Part shown: one piece after another, positions 8,855-17,661 of the stretch | Layout of the letters: every line of letters starts with the position of its first letter | Position numbering within the stretch: position 1 is the first letter of the stretch | Origin: Streptococcus anginosus subsp. whileyi MAS624 | Lineage (GTDB): Bacteria; Bacillota; Bacilli; Lactobacillales; Streptococcaceae | Length of the DNA: 64,000 nucleotides | Assembly: GCF_000478925.1 (NCBI RefSeq) | Contig: NZ_AP013072.1 | Coordinates: 1,218,501 to 1,282,500, forward strand | Reading direction: 5' to 3' | Program-made: the position numbers and the translations under genes | Notes under the pieces: generated by a model | What the model was told of the DNA's origin: nothing | The model's database searches: none | The model's input: only the letters and a program-made list of their open reading frames with translations

Positions 8855-9547
8855 ATGAAATTATTGATTACTTCTGGTGGAACGAGCGAAAAAATCGATC
8901 AAGTTCGTTCTATTACGAATCACTCAACAGGAAAGCTTGGTGCTCTTATTGCGGAGAGTTTTTTAGCACAAGGCGATCAAGTTACATTAGTCACTACACA
9001 GAATGCTGTCAAACCTGCTGCTCATCCAAATCTAACTATTCAAATCATTGAAAATGTACAAGATTTGCTGGAAACAATGCAGCCTTTGGTCAAAACTCAT
9101 GACGTTTTGATTCATTCAATGGCTGTCTCTGACTATACCCCTATTTATATGGCAGGATTTGACCAAATCACTGCTTCACAGGATTTAACAGAATTTTTGA
9201 ACAAAACAAACGTACAAGGGAAGATTTCATCAAAAGATGAATATCAAGTGCTCTTTCTCAAGCAAACACCGAAAATTATCAGTCGAGTAAAAAATTGGAA
9301 TCCAAATATCCGTCTAATTGGTTTTAAACTCTTAGTTGGTGTTTCTAAAGAAGAATTACTGACAGTTGCTCGTGCTAGTTTCATAAAAAACAAAGCAGAA
9401 ATAATTGTGGCAAATGACTTGTATGATATTTCCAATAATCAACATCATGCTTACTTAGTCAAAGAAAATTCTGTGATAAAAGTTAATACCAAAGAGGAAA
9501 TCGCTCAACAACTCGTAACACACATTCACGCAAAGGATAATCTATGA
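8855..9547 (+). CDS. coaB: Phosphopantothenate--cysteine ligase (CoaB)
   Basis: CoaB joins 4'-phosphopantothenate to cysteine, the second step of coenzyme A synthesis. The 230-residue product is the stand-alone streptococcal type, not fused to CoaC. It begins MKLLITSGGTSEKID and contains VRSITNHSTGKLG, AVSDYTP and the late IVANDL motif. The last codons overlap coaC (ATGA). The start has no ribosome binding site and lies six bases after a -10 box. With coaC and the panT-like gene it forms a pantothenate-to-CoA operon. Confidence 0.93.
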   Translation: MKLLITSGGTSEKIDQVRSITNHSTGKLGALIAESFLAQGDQVTLVTTQNAVKPAAHPNLTIQIIENVQDLLETMQPLVKTHDVLIHSMAVSDYTPIYMAGFDQITASQDLTEFLNKTNVQGKISSKDEYQVLFLKQTPKIISRVKNWNPNIRLIGFKLLVGVSKEELLTVARASFIKNKAEIIVANDLYDISNNQHHAYLVKENSVIKVNTKEEIAQQLVTHIHAKDNL

Positions 9548-10095
9548 AACATATTACTTTAGCTGTCACAGGAAGCATTGCCGCATATAAAGCTGCTGAC
9601 TTGACCAGTCAATTGACAAAAGACAATCAAAAGGTGACTGTTCTGATGTCTCAAGCAGCCACAAATTTCATTACCCCCTTGACTTTGCAGGTATTGTCGA
9701 AAAATTTAGTGCATACAGATGTTATGGACGATCCTACGCCAAACAAGGTCAATCATATTGAAATTGCCAAGCAAACGGATCTTTTCTTAGTTGCACCTGC
9801 TTCTGCCAATACAATCGCTAAATTAGCCAATGGCTTTGCAGACAATATGATAACCAGTACCGCACTTGCTCTGCCATCAACAGCCAAAAAGGTATTAGCC
9901 CCAGCTATGAATACCAAAATGTATGAAAATCCAATCACTCAAGAAAATCTATCTAAATTAGAAAAATACGGCTGGCAAATGATTCAGCCTAGAGAAACCG
10001 GCCTCGCCTGTGGCGACAAAGGAATCGGCGCACTTGCTTCTGTAGAAACAATTATAAAAAAAGTAAAGGAAATGATTTATGAAGAAACAATCTAA
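9544..10095 (+). CDS. coaC: Phosphopantothenoylcysteine decarboxylase (CoaC)
   Basis: This flavoprotein decarboxylates phosphopantothenoylcysteine to 4'-phosphopantetheine. The 183-residue sequence shows GSIAAYKA near the N-terminus, the catalytic histidine in NHIEIAK (His71), PASANT (85-90) and the substrate loop APAMNTKMYENP (119-130). It starts inside the coaB stop (ATGA), a sign of translational coupling, and overlaps the next gene by 17 bases. Confidence 0.95.
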   Translation: MKHITLAVTGSIAAYKAADLTSQLTKDNQKVTVLMSQAATNFITPLTLQVLSKNLVHTDVMDDPTPNKVNHIEIAKQTDLFLVAPASANTIAKLANGFADNMITSTALALPSTAKKVLAPAMNTKMYENPITQENLSKLEKYGWQMIQPRETGLACGDKGIGALASVETIIKKVKEMIYEETI

Positions 10096-10642
10096 TATTG
10101 CTCAAATTGCTATCTTTTTTGCGATTATGCTCGTCATTCATCTATTGAGTTCAGTAATATTTAACCTTTTTCCCGTCCCAATCAAACCAACGATTGTCCA
10201 CATTCCCGTTATTATTGCAAGTATTTTATATGGACCAAAGGTAGGTGCTATTTTAGGGGCGCTAATGGGTATCATTAGTCTGGTTACGAACACACTTGTT
10301 CTCTTGCCAACCAGTTACTTGTTTAGCCCGTTTGTCCCTAATGGGAATATTTATTCGCTCATCATTGCCCTCGTTCCGCGAATCTTAATCGGAATTACTC
10401 CTTATTTTGTTTATAAATATCTTAAAAATAAGACCGGACTTATCTTAGCTGGAACAGTCGGTTCATTGACAAATACTATTTTTGTTTTAGGAGGGATTTT
10501 CCTACTATTCTCCAAAGTATATAACGGAAACATTCAACTACTGCTTGCTTCTGTCATTTCAACCAATTCCATTGCTGAAATGATTATTTCTGCGGTTCTA
10601 ACAGTTACCATTATTCCAGTCCTTGAAAAAGTTAGAAAATAA
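10079..10642 (+). CDS. panT: ECF transporter S component, probably pantothenate (PanT-like)
   Basis: The 187-residue product has about six membrane segments and the pattern typical of ECF substrate-binding S components (PVPIKPTIVHIPVIIASILYGPK, then GALMGIISL). Such proteins dock on a shared energising module encoded elsewhere. Its place at the end of a coaB-coaC operon points to pantothenate as the vitamin. AAGGAAATGATTT precedes the ATG. The pantothenate assignment is by context. Confidence 0.82.
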   Translation: MKKQSNIAQIAIFFAIMLVIHLLSSVIFNLFPVPIKPTIVHIPVIIASILYGPKVGAILGALMGIISLVTNTLVLLPTSYLFSPFVPNGNIYSLIIALVPRILIGITPYFVYKYLKNKTGLILAGTVGSLTNTIFVLGGIFLLFSKVYNGNIQLLLASVISTNSIAEMIISAVLTVTIIPVLEKVRK

Positions 10643-10667
10643 TCACGTGAAATCGTGATTTTTTTAT
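10641..10667 (+). terminator. Terminator of coaB-coaC-panT
   Basis: AATCACG and CGTGATT form a short stem followed by TTTTTTT, directly after the panT stop codon. Confidence 0.8.
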
Positions 10668-10820
10668 GAAAAAATGCTATAATGAAAACGGTTAAACAAT
10701 GCAGAAAGCTGAAAAATTGAGAAAACTGGATGTGCTCGCTCCTTTATTAAATAGATAATGACATTTCCTGTTTTCACTGATTTTTCATAAGCTTCCCTAT
10801 TTTAAAAAGGAGATTTCGTA

Positions 10821-12539
10821 ATGACTTACCAAGAAAATTTCAAAAAATGGCTTGATTTTGCAGAACTTCCAGACTACCTTCGTAAAGAATTGGATTCGAT
10901 GGACGAAAAGACAAAAGAAGATGCTTTTTATACCAATCTTGAATTTGGTACTGCTGGTATGCGTGGTCTGATAGGCGCTGGTACGAATCGTATCAATATT
11001 TATGTCGTTCGTCAGGCAACTGAAGGTTTAGCACGTTTGATTGATGAAAAAGGTGAAGATTTCAAAAAACGCGGTGTCGCTATCGCTTATGACTCTCGTC
11101 ACTTCTCTCCAGAATTCGCCTTTGAATCTGCTGCTGTTTTAGCAAAACATGGCATTAAATCTTATGTATTTGAAAGTCTCCGTCCAACACCAGAACTGTC
11201 ATTTGCGGTTCGCCATTTAGGAACTTTTGCTGGAATTATGATTACTGCTAGCCACAATCCTGCTCCATTTAATGGTTATAAAGTTTATGGTGAAGATGGG
11301 GGGCAAATGCCACCGCATGATGCTGATGCTCTAACAGCTTATATTCGTGCCATTGAAAATCCATTTACTATTGAAGTAGCTGATGTTGAAGCCGAAAAAG
11401 CATCTGGATTGATTGAAATCATCGGTGAAAATGTCGATATTGAATACCTAAAAGAAGTAAAAGACGTGAATATCAATCAACACTTGATTGACGAATATGG
11501 CAAAGACATGAAAATTGTCTACACTCCGCTTCACGGTACAGGTGAAATGTTAGCACGCCGAGCATTTGCCCAAGCTGGTTTTGACTCTGTTCAAGTCGTT
11601 GAAGCTCAATGTGTGCCAGATCCAGACTTCTCCACTGTCAAATCACCAAATCCAGAAAACCAAGCTGCTTTCGCTCTTGCTGAAGAATTGGGACGTAAAG
11701 TTGGTGCGGATGTCCTTGTCGCAACAGACCCAGATGCTGACCGTGTGGGCGTTGAAGTTCTCCAAAAAGACGGCAGCTACCGCAATCTTTCAGGAAATCA
11801 AATCGGTGCGATTATGGCCAAGTATATCCTTGAAGCGCACAAGACTGCTGGAACACTTCCCGCAAATGCAGCACTTTGCAAATCCATTGTGTCTACCGAT
11901 CTTGTGACCAAGATTGCTGAAAGCTACGGCGCTACCATGTTTAACGTCTTAACTGGTTTCAAATTTATCGCTGAAAAGATTCAAGAATTTGAAGAAAAAC
12001 ACAATCACACTTACATGATGGGCTTTGAAGAAAGCTTTGGCTACTTGATTAAACCATTTGTACGTGATAAAGATGCTATCCAAGCTGTTTTGGTCGTAGC
12101 TGAGCTTGCAGCTTACTACCGTTCTCGCGGCTTAACTCTTGCAGACGGAATTGAAGAAATCTACAAAGAATATGGTTATTATGCTGAAAAGACGATTTCA
12201 GTTACTTTGTCTGGTGTTGATGGCGCTGAACAAATCAAAGCTATTATGAGCAAGTTCCGTGACAATGCACCGAAAGAATTCAACGCTACTGCTATTACAG
12301 TCACAGAAGATTTCAAAGCACAAACCGCTACCGATTCTGACGGTAATGTAACGAAATTAACAACTCCAGCAAGTGACGTATTAAAATACACACTTGCTGA
12401 TGGTTCATGGATTGCTGTACGTCCTTCAGGAACTGAACCAAAAATCAAATTCTACATTGCTGTTGTCGGAAATTCTAGCCAAGACGCTCAAGCAAAACTT
12501 GCAAAAATTGAAGCAGAAATCAATGATTTTGTAAAATAA
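10821..12539 (+). CDS. pgm: Alpha-phosphoglucomutase / phosphomannomutase family
   Basis: This enzyme interconverts glucose 1-phosphate and glucose 6-phosphate, feeding capsule and cell-wall sugar nucleotides. The 572-residue product is full length. Key elements are the phosphoserine loop TASHNP (142-147, Ser144), the metal loop DPDADR near residue 302, the sugar loop GFEESFGY, and the phosphate-binding RPSGTEPK near the C-terminus. AAAGGAG precedes the ATG. It is a single gene between the panT terminator and a hairpin at 12596. Confidence 0.95.
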   Translation: MTYQENFKKWLDFAELPDYLRKELDSMDEKTKEDAFYTNLEFGTAGMRGLIGAGTNRINIYVVRQATEGLARLIDEKGEDFKKRGVAIAYDSRHFSPEFAFESAAVLAKHGIKSYVFESLRPTPELSFAVRHLGTFAGIMITASHNPAPFNGYKVYGEDGGQMPPHDADALTAYIRAIENPFTIEVADVEAEKASGLIEIIGENVDIEYLKEVKDVNINQHLIDEYGKDMKIVYTPLHGTGEMLARRAFAQAGFDSVQVVEAQCVPDPDFSTVKSPNPENQAAFALAEELGRKVGADVLVATDPDADRVGVEVLQKDGSYRNLSGNQIGAIMAKYILEAHKTAGTLPANAALCKSIVSTDLVTKIAESYGATMFNVLTGFKFIAEKIQEFEEKHNHTYMMGFEESFGYLIKPFVRDKDAIQAVLVVAELAAYYRSRGLTLADGIEEIYKEYGYYAEKTISVTLSGVDGAEQIKAIMSKFRDNAPKEFNATAITVTEDFKAQTATDSDGNVTKLTTPASDVLKYTLADGSWIAVRPSGTEPKIKFYIAVVGNSSQDAQAKLAKIEAEINDFVK

Positions 12540-12595
12540 GCAAAAAGTAAGAAGGTTTTGATTTCTCAGTCTAACTTCTACAATATTCAAACTTC

Positions 12596-12623
12596 GAGTC
12601 TGGGACAATAATATCTCAGGCTC
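12596..12623 (+). terminator. Hairpin downstream of pgm
   Basis: GAGTCTGGGA pairs fully (two G-U pairs) with TCTCAGGCTC across an 8-base loop, then comes GAACTGCTTTTAT. It is probably the pgm terminator, though the U-tract is weak. The remaining gap up to 12795 shows no other clear feature. Confidence 0.55.
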
Positions 12624-12795
12624 GAACTGCTTTTATAATAGAAAATAATATTTTCTCTGTTTACAACTTCAAACAGTCTAGCAGACTGTTGTCCTGTTTC
12701 ACTTCTCTTTCAATATTTTACATTTCATTTCAAATCTCTGCATTATTTTCCTATTTGTGGCATACTAGAATGAACAAAAGAAATGAGGTTATTTT

Positions 12796-13143
12796 ATGGA
12801 TAAATTTACACAAGATATCAAAGATTTAGAAGTCACGACTGTTGAACGTGCCCGACAAGCCATTGCAAATAAAGAAAATGCAACTTTTTTCATTGGGCGT
12901 AAAACGTGCCCTTACTGTCGTAAATTCGCCACTACGCTAGCTAGTGTTGTCGCTGAAACTCAAGCACATATTTTCTTTATCAATAGTGAGGAACCTAGTG
13001 AACTGGAAGAGCTCCAAGCTTTTCGTTCCGAATATGGAATCCCAACTGTACCAGGATTTTTACATACAGAGAATGGTCATGTGACTGTCCGTTGTGACTC
13101 TTCTATGACGGCTGACGAAATCAAGACATTCGCTAACTTATAA
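12796..13143 (+). CDS. Thioredoxin-fold protein with CPYC motif (bacteriocin-accessory type)
   Basis: The 115-residue product contains a thioredoxin-like active site, CPYC at residues 38-41, followed by FINSEEP and the cis-proline region YGIPTVPGFL. This small type occurs in streptococci and is often annotated as a bacteriocin transport accessory protein. No bacteriocin genes are nearby, so a general thiol-redox role is as likely. It has no signal peptide, so it should be cytoplasmic. GAGGT lies upstream of the ATG. Confidence 0.82.
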   Translation: MDKFTQDIKDLEVTTVERARQAIANKENATFFIGRKTCPYCRKFATTLASVVAETQAHIFFINSEEPSELEELQAFRSEYGIPTVPGFLHTENGHVTVRCDSSMTADEIKTFANL

Positions 13144-13221
13144 AAATGAAGCTGAGATAAATCACCAACTTCACAGCATATTATAAACCAACTAGGCAAT
13201 AGCTTTTTACAATCACAAAGC

Positions 13222-13249
13222 GAGGCAGGGAGCATATTATCCCTGCCTC
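13222..13249. terminator. Hairpin between convergent genes
   Basis: GAGGCAGGGA and TCCCTGCCTC form a perfect 10-bp stem with an 8-base loop between the convergent thioredoxin-like gene and mutY. The U-tracts are weak on both sides. It most likely ends mutY transcription. Confidence 0.65.
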
Positions 13250-13256
13250 TTAACAT

Positions 13257-14426
13257 TTAATTTCCTTTTAATTTTCCTTTTTGAAAAGTTTGCCACATCT
13301 TTTGCTGAGGTTTAGCAAATGGATAGTTGGTAAAGTCATCAGGATGCAGCCACAGAACTTGTTCCTCTTTTTGATTTTTTATCATATTTGCTACTCGACC
13401 GTAAAGCAAACGAATCTGCCACTTGCGATGACTAAATACATGCTGAATCTGTGGGAAGTGTACTGACTGCCAATCCACTACTACATCATAATCCTGTTCA
13501 AAGCTTTCTTTGGGAGATAAGTCAAATGAAACTTGATTTTCAGCTATTTCAAAAAGCGATAACTGTTCATCATCAGGAAATTCACCTACTTCAATTAAAG
13601 GAAAATGCCAAAATCCGGTCAAAAGGCCGCTAGTCTCATTTTTTTCCAAGAGAAACTGTCCTTGAGCATCTTGGATAATCAAACCATATAAATAAACTGG
13701 AACTGGTTTTTTCTTAGGAGCTTTGATAGGGTACTTCTCCATGGTTCCATGTAAGTAAGCAGCGCTAAATTCCCTTACTGGACTGTCATCAGGTCTAGGG
13801 TTGATAGGTGCTTCAATATCTGAGCCTAAATCCATCAAAGCTTGGTTGAAATCTCCCGGTCTTTGGGGGTCAATCAGAATTTCCATCATCGCTTGAAAAA
13901 CCTTTCGGTTAGCAGGGACACCAATATCCAAATTCACTTCAAATAAACGGCTCAGGACCCGCATAACATTCCCATCAACCGCTGGCTCAGGCAAACCAAA
14001 AGCAATACTTGCAATAGCTCCTGCTGTATAAGGACCAATTCCTTTCAGACTAGAAATCTCCTCGTAAGTGTGAGGAAACTCGCCACTAAAATCTGTCATA
14101 ATCTGCTGAGCAGCCTGTTGCATATTGCGCACTCGCGAATAATATCCTAGTCCCTCCCATGCTTTTAATAAGCGTTCTTCTGGTGCCGTTGCCAAATCTT
14201 TGATTGTCGGAAACCAGTCTATAAAGCGCTCATAGTAAGGAATGACCGTATCTACTCGCGTCTGTTGTAGCATAATTTCTGAAATCCAAATATGATAAGG
14301 ATTACTGCTTCTCCGCCAAGGCAAATCACGTTTATTCTCATCATACCAAGCTAATAATTTTTGGCGAAAGGAGGCAATTTTTTCATCCTCCCACATCTCA
14401 ATTCCATATTTTTTCAAATCTAACAT
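13257..14426 (-). CDS. mutY: A/G-specific adenine glycosylase, Fe-S-less type
   Basis: MutY removes adenine mispaired with 8-oxoguanine. From MLDLKKYG the protein has 389 residues, with catalytic Glu50 (ISEIMLQQTR), helix-hairpin-helix LKGIGPYTAGA (127-137) and catalytic Asp151 (AVDGNVMRV). A NUDIX-like C-terminal domain recognises 8-oxoG. The four cysteines that hold a 4Fe-4S cluster in most MutY proteins are absent after NQALMDLGSDI, as in other streptococci. The ATG at 14426 lies six bases after an extended -10 (TGTTATACT), so the mRNA may be leaderless. An internal ATG at 14396 is the alternative start. Confidence 0.92.
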   Translation of the reverse strand: MLDLKKYGIEMWEDEKIASFRQKLLAWYDENKRDLPWRRSSNPYHIWISEIMLQQTRVDTVIPYYERFIDWFPTIKDLATAPEERLLKAWEGLGYYSRVRNMQQAAQQIMTDFSGEFPHTYEEISSLKGIGPYTAGAIASIAFGLPEPAVDGNVMRVLSRLFEVNLDIGVPANRKVFQAMMEILIDPQRPGDFNQALMDLGSDIEAPINPRPDDSPVREFSAAYLHGTMEKYPIKAPKKKPVPVYLYGLIIQDAQGQFLLEKNETSGLLTGFWHFPLIEVGEFPDDEQLSLFEIAENQVSFDLSPKESFEQDYDVVVDWQSVHFPQIQHVFSHRKWQIRLLYGRVANMIKNQKEEQVLWLHPDDFTNYPFAKPQQKMWQTFQKGKLKGN

Positions 14427-14432
14427 AACTTT

Positions 14433-14438
14433 AGTATA
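14433..14438 (-). promoter_or_regulatory. Extended -10 of mutY
   Basis: On the minus strand TGTTATACT forms an extended -10 without a good -35. The mutY ATG follows after six bases (AAAGTT), which predicts a leaderless transcript. Confidence 0.55.
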
Positions 14439-14477
14439 ACATAATCTATCCATTTTTACCGAGACAAACCAATACAA

Positions 14478-14573
14478 ACCTATTCATATCAGCCTTTTTC
14501 AAAAACTTAACACACCTTTAAATAAAACAATATTAGACAAAATTCGTCGTTTTTTCTCTCATTTTTGGTTAAG
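14478..14573. other. Probable attachment-site end of the left ICE
   Basis: This non-coding AT-rich stretch separates the chromosomal mutY gene from the 3' end of the integrase gene, the usual position of an att junction. I cannot define the core because the matching far end of the element has been lost or lies outside the window. Confidence 0.4.
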
Positions 14574-15710
14574 TTATGGTACATGCAAATCAATCTGTTC
14601 CAACTTATCAACCACTTCTAATTTCATGTTCTGAGTAACATGAGTATAAATCGACAATGTTGTTTTTTCATTTGAATGTCCGACTCTTTCCATAATAGCC
14701 TTTAAAGGAACACCTAACTCTGATAACAAAGAAATATGCGAGTGTCTAAAAACATGGCTAGTCAACCTAAAACCTTCTATTTTTCTAACTCCTGACCTCT
14801 CAAAAGTTCTCCTCAAAAAACAATTAAAAGTATTCAATGATATAGGGCATTTCCCCTTATAAATAAACACTAAATCAACTTTAGCTTCAAGTTGACTATA
14901 TTCATTTAAAATTTCAACCACTCTACTTGTTACTTTTATCCTACGGACAGAACTAACAGTCTTAGGAGAACTCAAATAATAATTCTTTACGCTCCCTTCT
15001 GTAATCAATGTATTCTTAATATAAATCTCTTTTGCTTCTATATCTACATATTTCCACTTTAACCCTAGCGCTTCACCAACTCTCATTCCTGTCAAATACA
15101 GAAATTCTGCCAACAAAACCAATCTTTTATCTTCATTTGAATTTCACAAATAAAGTAAATATTCACTCATTTCGTCTTTCGATAAAAAATGCTCCTTTTT
15201 TCGCTGGATCATTTGAACATTCTTTTTAGCCTTCGGTAAAACAATTCTTTCAACTGGGTTTTCTTTAATATAACCAACTTTAAAACAATAAGAAAAAAAC
15301 GAATCTAAAACCGTTCGAAATAATTTACGATAACCCACCGACCAATCATTTACCATCAAATACTTTTGCAACATCACATTTGACACCTGTCTAACCTTTT
15401 TTGTACCAAATTTCCTTAAAAAGGCATCAAACATCACCTTTTGTCTAACATATGTATTCCTCTTTAATTCCGACTCTCGAATAAGAAAAAACTCACCAGC
15501 TATTTCAGAAACTAATAAATCTTGTGAAACACCAAATACTGTATTTGTCTTTCGTTCAATTTTAGCTTCTAAAACTTTTCTTGCTTCAGCTTGAGCTGCC
15601 CTTGTCTTAGAAGTTAATGTACACGATACCTGTTTCCACTTCCCCTCACTTTCATCATAATATTTCTCGTAATAACGCACTTTTTTAGCACCAATTACCT
15701 TAAAAAACAT
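14574..15710 (-). pseudogene. int: Tyrosine recombinase (ICE integrase) with internal stop
   Basis: The full frame has 378 codons. The N-terminal half has an AP2/SAM-like DNA-binding region (GKWKQVSCTLTSKTRAAQAEA). The C-terminal half carries the catalytic residues: Arg in LTGMRVGEALGLKW, HVFRHSH, and the nucleophile Tyr in LSIYTHVT. A TGA at 15144-15146 (codon 189), between LLYL and NSNEDK, interrupts it with no change of frame. One C-to-T change of CGA, or G-to-A change of TGG, would explain it. AGGAGG precedes the ATG at 15710. Truncation removes all catalytic residues. Restart at the TTG near 15122 would lack the DNA-binding domain. Confidence 0.9.
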
Positions 15711-15771
15711 AGAACCTCCTATTTCTAGCAGGTATATCTTTAGTCAATACCTACAATTATATCATTTAAAC

Positions 15772-15996
15772 TTATTTTTTCTCTTTATACAATAAAAACA
15801 AATAGAAACCTCTCACATTAATCATGACTTTTCCACCCGTTCCAATCGAAATATTTTTAAATTTTCTAATAGCCTTTGCTTCTTCTAAATGTCTCTCAAT
15901 TGTTTTAACAGAAATAGCCGAAAACCAACTCTCTTTCAACTGTTTCTTTGAAACAAATTTATCTGGATAATTATTATATAATTCTTGTACTTCCAA
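15772..15996 (-). CDS. Excisionase-like small DNA-binding protein
   Basis: This 74-residue basic protein lies 61 bases upstream of the integrase on the same strand, the usual place for xis. It starts at TTG with GAGGAAAAACTT upstream. The segment SKKQLKESWFSAISVKTIERHLEEAKA looks like a winged-helix or helix-turn-helix, with a recognition helix around residues 28-40. I infer a directionality factor from size, position and this motif. A small regulatory protein is the alternative. Confidence 0.6.
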   Translation of the reverse strand: MEVQELYNNYPDKFVSKKQLKESWFSAISVKTIERHLEEAKAIRKFKNISIGTGGKVMINVRGFYLFLLYKEKK

Positions 15997-16106
15997 AAGT
16001 TTTTCCTCACTTTCTTATAATTACTAAAAAAATAAAGCAAGCCATTATTGACTTGCTTTCATACTCTCTTTAATTGATGTTCATACAACTATTCAATAAA
16101 TACTAA

Positions 16107-16520
16107 TTAAGAAGAAGCCGTCAATGCTGTAAATATCATTGACCCACCAAATATAACAACGATTGCAGCTCTTAAAATTGGATTATTTATATCTTTAAAA
16201 ATAATAGCTACTAAAATAACTGAAATGACTATTAAAAATATCAACGTCAACATAGAATAACCACTCATTCTAGAAAATACATGAACATGATACCATATTA
16301 AAAATCCAGCAAGAGTCGTAAAAATTAACGCAAACCCTAAAAGATACCATGCCTTCCCATCATCTTTAAACATAATATCAACAGGATTTGTCACTCCTAC
16401 TACAGAACTATTAAACTCCCTCAACTCATGCAAATAATACAAAGTACTTGCAACATACAATAATTGAGCAAGCAAATTCCCTAAAATTTCTTCAAATATC
16501 ATCTCAAAATATTCTCTCAT
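16107..16520 (-). CDS. Hypothetical ICE membrane protein
   Basis: The 137-residue product has about three hydrophobic segments (YLLGFALIFTTLAGFLIWY, MLTLIFLIVISVILVAIIF and ILRAAIVVIFGGSMIFTAL). It follows the frameshifted membrane gene at 16522 with a one-base gap, so the two were probably translated together. I do not recognise a family. Confidence 0.6.
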   Translation of the reverse strand: MREYFEMIFEEILGNLLAQLLYVASTLYYLHELREFNSSVVGVTNPVDIMFKDDGKAWYLLGFALIFTTLAGFLIWYHVHVFSRMSGYSMLTLIFLIVISVILVAIIFKDINNPILRAAIVVIFGGSMIFTALTASS

Positions 16521-16521
16521 G

Positions 16522-16952
16522 TTAACCTAATAATCCCTTTTCCTTCATAAGAACTTCAACATAATAAAACTTCTTTTTCTTATCATAAACTCTATAAAAA
16601 TAAAAGAGTATTAAAAAAGAAACAATCACAAATAACGTGATACTTAAAAACATTAAACCATTCATCAAAACCAAAGATTTCTCACTACCACCATAAATTC
16701 CTGTAACCTTATTAGAAAAATCTACGAATAGTTTATATAAACCACCTAAAAAAGCAAGAAACATCACAAGAACTAGTGAATTAGCTATTGTGCCTTTTCT
16801 TTCCGAAATGGACTTTAACTCACTATATTCCATCTTTAGCTCATCATCAGAATAAGACTTTACTTTGTTGATATAAGCAACATTAAGACCACTATGCTTT
16901 TTAACAATTAACTTTAAAAAAAGTTTTTTATCTTATCACTATTGTTACTCAT
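16522..16952 (-). pseudogene. ICE membrane protein, frameshifted at a T7 tract
   Basis: An ATG at 16952 with AGGAGGCTAAGCT upstream reads MSNNSDKIKNFF and then hits a stop. One more T in the run at 16916-16922 (coding-strand T7 to T8) joins it to LKLIVKKHSGLNVAYINK and then to the open frame ending at 16522. The result would be about 143 residues with two hydrophobic segments (VLVMFLAFLGGLYKLF and LFVIVSFLILFYFY). The function is unknown. Confidence 0.75.
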
Positions 16953-17013
16953 AGCTTAGCCTCCTATTCTATTCCTAATAAAATTATAACATAAATACAA
17001 AAAAACAACTTCC

Positions 17014-17277
17014 TCAACGTCCATTCCACCGAGAAAGATACCATTTAATTTCTTCTATATTTTCATCAACAGAATAGCCTAGAGTCCATTCTACGTGTAG
17101 ATCACGAAACTCAACCATATCTTCATCAATAACATTGAAATAAGCAAAAATAAACTCTGAACCACCAATTAAAAGAGATAGCGTTTGTTGACCGCCATCT
17201 CCTCTAACAAAAATATGATAAGAAACTTCAATTCCTAAAGAATCTCTTATATAAGAAACAATCTCTTCTTTTGTCAT
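17014..17277 (-). CDS. Hypothetical protein
   Basis: This is an 87-residue acidic soluble protein (MTKEEIVSYIRDSLGIEVS ... WTLGYSVDENIEEIKWYLS). The start at 17277 has AAAGGTG nine bases upstream; a GTG at 17289 is part of that site. I do not recognise it. It precedes no conserved transfer gene and sits in the variable part of the ICE between xis and the surface-protein genes. Confidence 0.55.
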   Translation of the reverse strand: MTKEEIVSYIRDSLGIEVSYHIFVRGDGGQQTLSLLIGGSEFIFAYFNVIDEDMVEFRDLHVEWTLGYSVDENIEEIKWYLSRWNGR

Positions 17278-17297
17278 TAATCTTTTCACCTTTTATT

Positions 17298-17660
17298 TTA
17301 AACCTCTCCAGCAGCAAAATATTCTTTTATCCTACGTTTGATATCATCAATTTTATCGACATAATCATTAAGTTCAAAAAATAATTCATCTACATCACCA
17401 TGAACTGTACTTAATTCTTCTGCAAATGCCTGTTGAATCTCTTCCTCGTGCTCTCTAACCCACTGAAAAGCACTCGAAAACTTAGAACACCATTCATACT
17501 CTCGAATATCATACGTATAAATATCTTCACATACACTTTCAATTTTTGAATCATCCTCTAAGCTAAGCCACATACCTCTATTTATCATGCCATAAGTCAC
17601 ATCATCAAACACCAATAAGTTTTCATAAAAAGGAATTTCTGAAAGAACTAATTTTTTCAT
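17298..17660 (-). CDS. Hypothetical acidic protein
   Basis: The 120-residue product is acidic, with two predicted helical stretches (FSSAFQWVREHEEEIQQAFAEEL and DELFFELNDYVDKIDDIKRR). The start at 17660 (MKKLVLSEIP) has GGAGGTAAG upstream, inside the end of the LPXTG gene. No family is recognised. An acidic, helical small protein could be an antirestriction or regulatory protein, but nothing in the sequence proves it. Confidence 0.55.
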   Translation of the reverse strand: MKKLVLSEIPFYENLLVFDDVTYGMINRGMWLSLEDDSKIESVCEDIYTYDIREYEWCSKFSSAFQWVREHEEEIQQAFAEELSTVHGDVDELFFELNDYVDKIDDIKRRIKEYFAAGEV

Positions 17661-17661
17661 T

